Made by a program: the position numbers and the translations under genes | Assembly: GCA_027039465.1 (NCBI GenBank) | Contig: JALWEA010000193.1 | Span: forward strand, 1 to 13,493 | Source: Calditrichia bacterium | GTDB taxonomy: Bacteria > Calditrichota > Calditrichia > Calditrichales > Calditrichaceae | Direction: 5' to 3' | DNA: 13,493 bases | The notes under the pieces: generated by a model | Seen by the model: the letters and a program-made list of their open reading frames with translations, nothing else | What the model was told of the DNA's origin: nothing | Databases searched by the model: none | Shown: positions 1 through 6,166 of the stretch, in pieces | How positions within the stretch are numbered: position 1 is the first letter of the stretch | How the letters are laid out: each line of letters begins with the position of its first letter

Positions 1-297
1 CGAACCACCAAGACCGAGGTAAATTTTGAGGAAATAATTAGTGAAGGGAGTGAATATACCATGATTGTGGAAACTTTAATCGAGATGCGCAAGAAATGGG
101 AGAATAAAGGTATTCAAAAAGGCATTCAGGTTGGCAGGCAAGAAGGTATCCAAGAAGGAATGCAAAAGGGAATGCAAAAAGGCATTGTAAAAACCGCAAT
201 TGAACTTTTAAAAGAAGGTTCAAGTGTGGAATTTGTGGCCAAGGTTACCAAGCTACCAATCAGAGAAATCGAAAAGTTAAAGCAAAATTTGGACTAA
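1..297 (+). CDS. C-terminal part of Rpn/PD-(D/E)XK nuclease-transposase-like protein (5' truncated)
   Basis: The frame is open from the first base of the window to a TAA at 295-297, giving 98 residues. The ATG at 61 is therefore probably internal, and the true start lies outside the window. The visible part has an acidic/polar stretch, a helix (VETLIEMRKKW), a run of four-residue repeats of the form G-[IMR]-Q-x, and a final helical segment (IELLKEGSSVEFVAKVTKLP...) resembling a small helix-turn-helix. This tail layout is typical of the Rpn family (recombination-promoting nuclease/putative transposase, COG5464 and relatives), whose PD-(D/E)XK nuclease core lies upstream. That core is not visible here, so catalytic integrity cannot be judged. 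Family assignment rests only on the tail. A different coiled-coil protein with a G-x-Q-x repeat is possible. Confidence 0.65.
   Translation, partial: RTTKTEVNFEEIISEGSEYTMIVETLIEMRKKWENKGIQKGIQVGRQEGIQEGMQKGMQKGIVKTAIELLKEGSSVEFVAKVTKLPIREIEKLKQNLD
109..192 (+). repeat. Seven in-frame 12-bp units (G-x-Q-x repeats)
   Basis: Seven consecutive four-codon units each start with a glycine codon: GIQK, GIQV, GRQE, GIQE, GMQK, GMQK, GIVK. The units at 157-168 and 169-180 differ at only one base. Because the period is a multiple of three, changes in copy number would preserve the reading frame. Confidence 0.85.
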
Positions 298-604
298 ATT
301 CCAAGCAACATTAGATAAGAGCTCGAATTCTTTTTATCAATTTTTAATTTTATTGAAGCAAGGGAAAAAATTGAACTAAATTCAAGATCATTTCCACAAA
401 AGTCATTTAAACACAAAGGTTTCGTCTGCCTTAATTAGATAAGAAATTGTTTTTCATTTTATTGATTGAAGAAAGCGCTTGAAAAACAAAACCGCAAAAT
501 CCTAAGTAAATTTTGACCCGCCCTATTTGTCTTTTTCCCGTGACAGCATATCGCTTTGCGGCTTACTTCCATTTAATCCGAAAAAATCAGCGCCAACCAA
601 TCCT
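298..604. other. Gene-free AT-rich gap between convergent genes
   Basis: No convincing ORF or RNA gene is visible. The sequence is AT-rich, with loosely repeated wording: ACTAAATTC(C)AAG occurs near 293 and 373, and TAGATAAGA near 312 and 437, each followed by T-rich sequence. This may be an old imperfect duplication. AAGCGCTT near 473 is a short palindrome. The genes on either side converge here, yet no GC-rich stem followed by a T-run was found for either. Confidence 0.5.
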
Positions 605-1075
605 TTAGTCCCTTAAAGTGGCCTTGAGTCGCAAGGGATTCAAGAGTAAATCCAATGCATCAAGAATACTGTTAACTACAACATTTGCGGCTTGGGTAGC
701 TTCCGTGGAGGCGCCTTCTTTTTGCAGGGTGGCAATACCCAAACGCGCTTCCATCAACATAAAACGGTCATTGCGTCCGTTGCCGATGGCGACTGTTTGT
801 TCCTCACCTAATTTTTGGATGCATTGGGATTTTTGGCGTCCCTGTTCGGATGCGGAAATGATTTTCAGTTTAACCGGCAGATCGCGCAAATTATCGGCGG
901 CCAGGCCAAACGTATCGGCCGTGATGACATGGATTTCCAGTTGCCTGGCAAGTTGTTTTAAGCGTTCGGCCACTCCCGAAATCAAATGACCGTCAATGGC
1001 CAATGTGCCGTTGTAATCCATTACCAGATAAGCGAATTCAAGAGTGTCGTAACCGGGAATTTCAATGCGAATCAT
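605..1075 (-). CDS. Soluble HAD-superfamily protein, P-type-ATPase-like (COG4087 type)
   Basis: This 156-residue protein carries the HAD fold signature. Motif I is D20-Y-N22-G-T-L, with the nucleophile Asp at 20. Motif II is Thr52 in VITADT, motif III is probably Lys82 in GRQKS, and motif IV is G-N-G-R-N-D at 98-103. There is no cap insertion, signal peptide or membrane segment, so it should be a small cytoplasmic enzyme. Size and wording (IPGY...LVMDYNGTLA...GVAERL...ITADTFG...AIGNGRND) match a bacterial and archaeal group annotated as soluble P-type ATPase or simply ATPase P. The substrate is unknown. The second Asp of the usual DxD in motif I is Asn22, so ordinary phosphatase chemistry is uncertain. 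The ATG start is supported by AAGGAAG (1083-1089, minus strand), seven bases upstream. It is separated from the response regulator by 237 bp that include hairpins, so it is probably its own transcription unit. Confidence 0.85.
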   Translation of the reverse strand: MIRIEIPGYDTLEFAYLVMDYNGTLAIDGHLISGVAERLKQLARQLEIHVITADTFGLAADNLRDLPVKLKIISASEQGRQKSQCIQKLGEEQTVAIGNGRNDRFMLMEARLGIATLQKEGASTEATQAANVVVNSILDALDLLLNPLRLKATLRD

Positions 1076-1082
1076 ATTATGT

Positions 1083-1089
1083 CTTCCTT
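1083..1089 (-). promoter_or_regulatory. Ribosome binding site of the HAD gene
   Basis: Read on the minus strand this is AAGGAAG, seven bases before the ATG at 1075. It fixes the start. Confidence 0.7.
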
Positions 1090-1221
1090 ATTAAAATTAA
1101 TGAGTCAACTCTAAAAAGGGGATAAAGCCTTTTTTGTGTAAATTAATTATTTAGTCCTCATCCTTCCTAATAAATCGGAATGTAAACGGAAGGATGGGGT
1201 TAACAAAATAAAAACAAAATG

Positions 1222-1287
1222 TTAGCCCCAACATTTATGTTGGGGTTAAATATTCGGAAACTTTATGTTTTAGCCCTTTAGGGCTTT
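1222..1287 (-). repeat. REP-like palindrome pair downstream of the response regulator; may also act as terminator
   Basis: Two palindromes lie close together. CCCCAACA-ttta-TGTTGGGG at 1226-1245 is a perfect 8-bp stem. AGCCC-ttta-GGGCT at 1272-1285 has the same loop. On the minus strand the short GCCC/GGGC palindrome comes first, then an A/T-rich spacer, then the CCCC/GGGG palindrome and a T-rich stretch (CTAACATTTTG, then TTTTTATTTT). It lies 28-90 bases past the regulator stop codon, so it could end that transcript. The order of parts matches the modules at 9558-9719. Confidence 0.55.
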
Positions 1288-1312
1288 TTAGAGTAATCAA
1301 ATTAGTGTCTTA

Positions 1313-2752
1313 TTATTTAAATGCCATTGGGTCAATCTGATGCCGTTTTAGCATTTTGTGCAATCCGACCCGACTAATGCCCAACTGCATAGCGGAACGC
1401 AAAATATTACCGTGATTTTCTTTCAATGCCTGAGTAATCATTTCGTATTCAATTCGATTAATTACTTCTTTTAAAGAACCTGAACTCGGCAAGGCGGTAA
1501 AAGGCCTGTTCTGCGTATCAAAGAACCGCGGAGAAAGTAACGATTCGTCCAGCACGGCACCGTCATCGGCCAAGGTGACCATGCGTTCAATTTCATTTTC
1601 CAATTCCCGAATATTACCGGGAAAAGGACTTTGCATTAATCGTTGCAGCGCCTCGTTTGAAATTCCCGCAATGTTCTTCCGGATGCGTTTGGAATACTTT
1701 TTAATGAAATGGTGTACCAAATCCGGGATGTCTTCTCTGCGTTCGCGCAAAGGAGGAAGTTCAATTGGGAAAACACTTAGTCGGTAAAATAAATCTTCCC
1801 GGAATCGTCCTTTCTTTACTTCCTCACGCAAATTCTTATTGGTGGCGGCAATAACCCGGACATCCACTTTGCGCGTAAAGTGTGCGCCCAAAGGCCGAAT
1901 TTCGCCTTCCTGCAAAACGCGCAACAAACCCATCTGCAGGGCCGGTGACGTATCTCCGATTTCATCCAAAAAAATGGTGCCTTTGTCGGCCAGTTCGAAC
2001 AGACCTTTTTTGTCTTTCACCGCACCGGTAAACGCGCCTTTTACATGACCGAACAACTCGCTTTGCAGTAACGTATCGGGTATGGCGGCGCAGTTTTGTG
2101 CAACAAACAGATTTTTAGCCCGATTGCTATTGTAGTGAATGATTTTGGCCAGCATCTCTTTGCCGGTTCCCGTTTCGCCCAACAACAAGACGGTGGTCGG
2201 TGTGTCCTTCACTTTTTTGACCAATTTCAATATGCGCAAAATCGAAGGGCTGCTTCCGATGAATTCGCCCAAATCCAGATGCTGTTCCATTTGCTGCTTT
2301 AAAACAATGTTTTCCGTGGTTAAGCGTTGATTGGCCTGTTTTAATTCTTCTTGCAGGCGTTTGTTCTCGCGAAGCAAATTAAAATGATGCGCGGCATTTT
2401 TCAGAATTTGCCGAAAATCATCCGGTTCAAAGGGCTTGGAAATGTACTGATAAATCTGCGCTTGATTCACGGCGGCAATGGTAGCCTCAATATCGGCGTA
2501 AGCGGTCAATAGAATGCGAATGGCGTCCGGTTGCAGCTCCCTGGCTTTGCTCAAAAAAGTTACACCGTCCATCTCGGGCATGCGCTGATCGCTGACAATT
2601 ACCGAAAACTCAAATTGCTGCAATTTTTCCAAAGCCGCGAAGCCGCTATCGGCAATCTCCACCGAAAAATCCTTGCGCAGCAGCCGTTTTAAACTGTTCA
2701 ATAATTCAACCTGGTCATCCACAATTAAGACAGACGGTTTGTGATTTTCCAT
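1313..2752 (-). CDS. Sigma-54-dependent response regulator, NtrC/AtoC type
   Basis: The protein has 479 residues in three parts. The receiver domain (about 7-120) has acidic pair D12-D13, phosphoacceptor D55 in VSDQRMPEMDG, T83 and K106 before Pro. A helical linker (about 124-158) leads to the AAA+ sigma-54 activation domain (about 162-400), with Walker A GETGTGKE at 192-199, the sigma-54-contacting GAFTGA loop at 239-244 and Walker B LDE around 262-264. A C-terminal Fis-type helix-turn-helix follows (about 425-475). All key residues are present, so it should be a phosphorylation-controlled, ATP-driven activator of sigma-54 promoters. It follows the histidine kinase gene with a 25-bp gap and has GAGGG upstream of its ATG. 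The two are almost certainly co-transcribed and partners. Its target promoters are unknown: no convincing -24/-12 element was found near the neighbouring genes by eye. Confidence 0.96.
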   Translation of the reverse strand: MENHKPSVLIVDDQVELLNSLKRLLRKDFSVEIADSGFAALEKLQQFEFSVIVSDQRMPEMDGVTFLSKARELQPDAIRILLTAYADIEATIAAVNQAQIYQYISKPFEPDDFRQILKNAAHHFNLLRENKRLQEELKQANQRLTTENIVLKQQMEQHLDLGEFIGSSPSILRILKLVKKVKDTPTTVLLLGETGTGKEMLAKIIHYNSNRAKNLFVAQNCAAIPDTLLQSELFGHVKGAFTGAVKDKKGLFELADKGTIFLDEIGDTSPALQMGLLRVLQEGEIRPLGAHFTRKVDVRVIAATNKNLREEVKKGRFREDLFYRLSVFPIELPPLRERREDIPDLVHHFIKKYSKRIRKNIAGISNEALQRLMQSPFPGNIRELENEIERMVTLADDGAVLDESLLSPRFFDTQNRPFTALPSSGSLKEVINRIEYEMITQALKENHGNILRSAMQLGISRVGLHKMLKRHQIDPMAFK

Positions 2753-2777
2753 ACCTTATTCCCTCAAAATGATTACG

Positions 2778-5700
2778 CTATTCCGTTTCGTTTTTTGGAG
2801 CCTGATTTTTCAACGGCAAACGAACGGTGAAGGTAGTTCCCTTGCCCGTTTTACTTTCCACGGTGATATCGCCGCGATGTTTTTGAATCAAAGAATACGA
2901 AATGCTCAGACCCAATCCGGTGCCTTTGTTAACATCCTTGGTGGTAAAAAAGGGATCGAAAATTTTCGGCAACAATTCCTGCGGAATACCTTTGCCGGTG
3001 TCCGAGAACGAAATAAACAGGTTCTCATCCGAAACAAAGGTACGCACCGTAATGGTTCCTTTGCCCTCGATAGCCTGAATGGCATTGATTAAAATATTAA
3101 CAAACACCTGATTCAATTGTGCCGGATTGCAATAAATTTCGGGATCGGCTTCGTATTTTTTTATCACGCGAATGCGTTTGCCCATTTGATGCTGCAACAA
3201 ACGCAGAGAACTTTCGATGCCTTCCACCACGTGCGACTTTTTCCATTGCGCCTGATCGACTCTAGAGAAACTTTTCAACTGCTGAACCAGTTCGCGTATG
3301 CTTTGGCTGCCTTTCAAATTGTCCGTAATGATGGCGCGGATATCCGACATCAACTCCTGAAAATGAATGGCGTAAGAAGAACGGATATTCTGCGGCAATT
3401 CGTTCCACACCTGTTTCAGATCATTTAGCGCTTCTTCCAAGGCCTTTGAATTGGCGTAGATAAAACTAACCGGATTATTGAGCTCATGCGAAATTCCGGC
3501 CACCAATTGACCCAAAGCAGCCATTTTTTCGGAATGGATCAACTGAATTTCTTTTTGCTGCAATTCGTTGAACAGCTTGGTTAACTGTTTGTTCTTTTCG
3601 TCCAATTGTCGATTGGTTTCTTCCAACTGCTTTAAATAACGCTCTTTCAATCGCGCTTCGGTGATTTCCTGCGTCAGGCGCGCCGTGTGTTCGATGTAGC
3701 GGATGTTTTCCACCGCGATGGCCGTTTGATTGGCAATTTGCATCAGCAATTCCAAATCTTCACGGTTGACCGGCTTGCTTGCTTCCGGCATGGACAACGC
3801 TAAAATTCCCAGCAAAGTGTTGTCACTGCGGATTGGGATGCAGATGTTCAAGCTGACGCCGACTTTGTTCAGAGCACCGGCAACGGGTTTATTACCGGAA
3901 TTTAAGATCGGGCGCTTAAGACATTCCCGCAAAAACGATTCGGACAATTGAACGGCAGCCCCGTTTGTAACCGAAACAAATTGATCCTTGCCTTTGGCCA
4001 CCAGTAAATGCGCTTTTTGAATGGAGGCGTTGCTAGAAAGCACTTTTTGCAATTGGTTAAACAATTCCTGCTCGTCATGCAGTTGCAACATGCGTCGGCT
4101 GAGCGTGCTCAATTGCGAACGAAAGAGCTCGTGCGCGCGGCGTTCCCGAAACTGTTGCTCCGAATAGTAAAAGGTGATCAATATGCTGATCAGCGAAAGG
4201 CCGTTTAAAATAAGCAAAGGCAAATGCAAAGGATGGGTGTGCAAGGCGATGAACAAAATAACCGCAAACGCAAACCATAAACCCATTTGCAAAGCAACGG
4301 CAAAAGCGGACAAACGGTAGCGTTTTAAACCCAGGCGCAAATACACGCTTAGTTGGAAAATTAAAAGTAAGGTTAGAATTAAAATGTACCAGCTTTCGGC
4401 TTGACGGGCAAAATAACGCAATCGGTTGGCGGCAAAATAAGCGTAACTGAGGGCCATGGGATATTCGTAAGCACGATAGCGATGACCCGGTGTCAGGGAA
4501 TTCAAATCGCGCGTGTGCCCGGAAGGGAAGACAATGTGCGCTTTTAATTGAGTAGAAGCGCCCGTGCCGAAATGCACGATCGGTGATTTTGACGAAAGGT
4601 AACCGGCCTGCCAGCTCACTTCGCGCAAGCCCAAGGGAATTTCCCTGCCGTTTTGAAGGGCGTAAAAATACACTTTACTGCCGATGGCGTCACGATTGCT
4701 GCGCAGCCCGATCAGTTGCAATTCCACAAAATGCTTATTGTTTGTGGGATTCAAGAATACCTGACTGATTTCATCCTTGTTGCCCACCAGCAAATCCAAG
4801 TCTCCGTCCCGATCCAGGTCGGCCGTGGCAGCGCCGGTACTGTAAGTCCGGCGACCGTCGGTATCGAACCGTTTGTAAAAAGTTCCGTCTCCCTTGTTCA
4901 AATACAAACGATTCGGCCCTTTTAAACTGATAAAAAGATCGAGCCAGCCGTCATTATTGAAATCTTCGGCCACAATGCCGTACACATCGTAACCGCATTT
5001 GTAGAAGGGTTCGTCGGGAACAAAGGTAAAATGCAGTTGTCCTTGTTTGCCGTCGTTACGGTAGTAAAACAGCAGGCTATCTTTGGTGGCCACCAACAAA
5101 TCGGGATCTCCGTCATTGTCCAGATCGGCGGCAACGGCCATGTTTGAATTGAACGGTTCTTGCAAAGTGGGCAAGTTTAAATTCGCAAAACGAAACAGAC
5201 CCTTGCCGTTGTTGATGAGCAGATAATCGCCGCGGAACCAATTGCAAACGTACAGATCCAAATCGCCGTCCGAATCAAAATCGGAGGCGCAGGCGCCTTC
5301 GCTGGTGGCGGTATCGACAAAGGCGTTAATCCAAATGCGTTCGCTAAAGGTGCCGTCGCCGTTGTTGTGCAGAAAACGGTTGGTGTGGTGTTCGTCGGTA
5401 ATGTACAAATCCAGAAAGCCGTCGTTGTCGGCATCGAACCACACTCCCTGATTGGCGTCCACTACTCCGTGCAAATTCAGTTGCGAGGTCACATCCTGAA
5501 AACGGAGATTGCCTGCGTTGCGGAACAGACGCAGTGTTTTGCTCCATCCGGCCAATAACAAATCCGGCTTTCCGTCGTTTTCGTAATCGGCAACCGAAGC
5601 GCCCAATTCCAGATTGGTTTTACCGCGCTGCATTAAATCGCCGCCCAATCCCGAATAAATGGTACGGTCGATAAAAGGGATGATACCGCCGTTGTTAATC

Positions 5701-5918
5701 AGCAAACGGTTTAGGTTACGAAAGCAGGTAATGTAAATGTCGGGATAGCCGTCGCCGTTAAAATCGCGGAAAGCCACGCCGTACGCATCGTTGATATCGG
5801 GAATGAGGCCGGAAATATAATTGGAGCTAAGCATTTTGAAGGCGGGCGCAGAAGACTTCGCCGCCAAAGGCAAACTTAAGTTCAACAATATTAAAAAGGT
5901 TAGCAATCGATTACGCAT
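2778..5918 (-). CDS. Membrane sensor histidine kinase with extracytoplasmic FG-GAP/ASPIC-UnbV propeller
   Basis: The protein has 1046 residues. A signal peptide (1 to about 20) is followed by seven Ca-binding-type FG-GAP/VCBS motifs, D-x-[DNE]-x-D-G-x-x-D-[IL], starting at residues 52, 111, 162, 213, 265, 319 and 367. They are about 50 residues apart, as expected for a seven-bladed beta-propeller. An ASPIC/UnbV-like domain follows (about 398-485). Three membrane helices lie at about 510-529, 536-560 and 566-585, with basic residues flanking the predicted cytoplasmic sides. A GAF-like domain (about 605-740) and a coiled coil (745-795) lead to a HisKA domain with H811 (GISHELNNP) and a HATPase domain: N941/N945, D973-T-G-K-G, the F-box FDPFFT and G-T-G-L-G-L near 999. 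The inferred topology is propeller outside, kinase inside. It should sense an extracellular ligand or surface state and phosphorylate the regulator encoded 25 bp downstream. The ligand is unknown. The start has AAAGGAAG just upstream. Confidence 0.93.
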   Translation of the reverse strand: MRNRLLTFLILLNLSLPLAAKSSAPAFKMLSSNYISGLIPDINDAYGVAFRDFNGDGYPDIYITCFRNLNRLLINNGGIIPFIDRTIYSGLGGDLMQRGKTNLELGASVADYENDGKPDLLLAGWSKTLRLFRNAGNLRFQDVTSQLNLHGVVDANQGVWFDADNDGFLDLYITDEHHTNRFLHNNGDGTFSERIWINAFVDTATSEGACASDFDSDGDLDLYVCNWFRGDYLLINNGKGLFRFANLNLPTLQEPFNSNMAVAADLDNDGDPDLLVATKDSLLFYYRNDGKQGQLHFTFVPDEPFYKCGYDVYGIVAEDFNNDGWLDLFISLKGPNRLYLNKGDGTFYKRFDTDGRRTYSTGAATADLDRDGDLDLLVGNKDEISQVFLNPTNNKHFVELQLIGLRSNRDAIGSKVYFYALQNGREIPLGLREVSWQAGYLSSKSPIVHFGTGASTQLKAHIVFPSGHTRDLNSLTPGHRYRAYEYPMALSYAYFAANRLRYFARQAESWYILILTLLLIFQLSVYLRLGLKRYRLSAFAVALQMGLWFAFAVILFIALHTHPLHLPLLILNGLSLISILITFYYSEQQFRERRAHELFRSQLSTLSRRMLQLHDEQELFNQLQKVLSSNASIQKAHLLVAKGKDQFVSVTNGAAVQLSESFLRECLKRPILNSGNKPVAGALNKVGVSLNICIPIRSDNTLLGILALSMPEASKPVNREDLELLMQIANQTAIAVENIRYIEHTARLTQEITEARLKERYLKQLEETNRQLDEKNKQLTKLFNELQQKEIQLIHSEKMAALGQLVAGISHELNNPVSFIYANSKALEEALNDLKQVWNELPQNIRSSYAIHFQELMSDIRAIITDNLKGSQSIRELVQQLKSFSRVDQAQWKKSHVVEGIESSLRLLQHQMGKRIRVIKKYEADPEIYCNPAQLNQVFVNILINAIQAIEGKGTITVRTFVSDENLFISFSDTGKGIPQELLPKIFDPFFTTKDVNKGTGLGLSISYSLIQKHRGDITVESKTGKGTTFTVRLPLKNQAPKNETE

Positions 5919-5933
5919 GGGCTTCCTTTAGAA

Positions 5934-5956
5934 AATTGTAAACGAAATTTACAATT
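5934..5956. promoter_or_regulatory. Perfect 9-bp dyad, candidate operator or leader hairpin of the two-component operon
   Basis: AATTGTAAA, five bases (CGAAA), then TTTACAATT: both arms match exactly. It sits 16 bp upstream of the kinase start, just beyond the ribosome binding site. Symmetric 9-5-9 spacing is compatible with binding by a dimeric Fis-type helix-turn-helix protein such as the regulator of this operon, but an mRNA leader hairpin is equally possible. Confidence 0.5.
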
Positions 5957-6074
5957 GAACTTTTAAAGAAACAAGTAATCGAAATGAATAAGTAAAATGT
6001 TTTTCATTTTTTAATCCGGTGCAAAGGGAGAAATTCCAAATTAATTTTTCCGCTTTCATGCTTTTATTCCATTC

Positions 6075-6104
6075 CTGTCAAAAAACTTCCTTTGTTCTTA
6101 TACT
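6075..6104 (+). promoter_or_regulatory. Candidate sigma-70-like promoter for the aconitase gene
   Basis: CTGTCA (4 of 6 to TTGACA), 18 bases, then TATACT (5 of 6 to TATAAT), about 60 bases before the ATG. The match is moderate and the organism's promoter consensus is not known. Confidence 0.3.
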
Positions 6105-6166
6105 GCTTTTTTATTAATTTTTGATTTTAAACGGCGAAACTCAACCATTAAATTCGGGAGACTGAT

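Larger units (their letters stand above)
5919..6166. other. Divergent intergenic region between kinase operon and aconitase
   Basis: This AT-rich 248-bp region must hold the control signals for both divergent transcripts. It contains the dyad at 5934-5956 next to the kinase gene, and a modest sigma-70-like candidate facing the aconitase gene at 6075-6104. No ORF or RNA gene was seen. Confidence 0.6.

Noticed and set aside
61..297. A complete 78-residue protein starting at ATG 61
   Set aside because: The frame is open to base 1 with ordinary protein-like sequence, and no clear ribosome binding site at proper spacing precedes this ATG; it is best read as the end of a longer gene.
618..989. 123-codon plus-strand frame opposite the HAD gene
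   Set aside because: The minus-strand protein has all HAD motifs and a good ribosome binding site; the antisense frame has neither domain nor upstream signal.
1271..1289. AGCCC-ttta-GGGCT followed by TTTT as a plus-strand terminator
   Set aside because: No plus-strand gene ends upstream; both flanking genes are on the minus strand. It fits better as part of the REP-like module.
4922..5547. Several minus-strand frames in other phases inside the kinase gene
   Set aside because: They overlap the propeller repeats, whose aspartate/glycine-rich codons open the alternative frames. Their composition is Thr/Pro-rich and aberrant.
5957..6030. Possible sigma-54 promoter (GG...GC) upstream of the kinase gene on the minus strand
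   Set aside because: The only GG...TTTGCA arrangement has 13 bases between GG and GC; the -24/-12 element requires 10.
6077..6082. Perfect TTGACA on the minus strand as -35 of the kinase operon
   Set aside because: No acceptable -10 hexamer lies 16-18 bases downstream.
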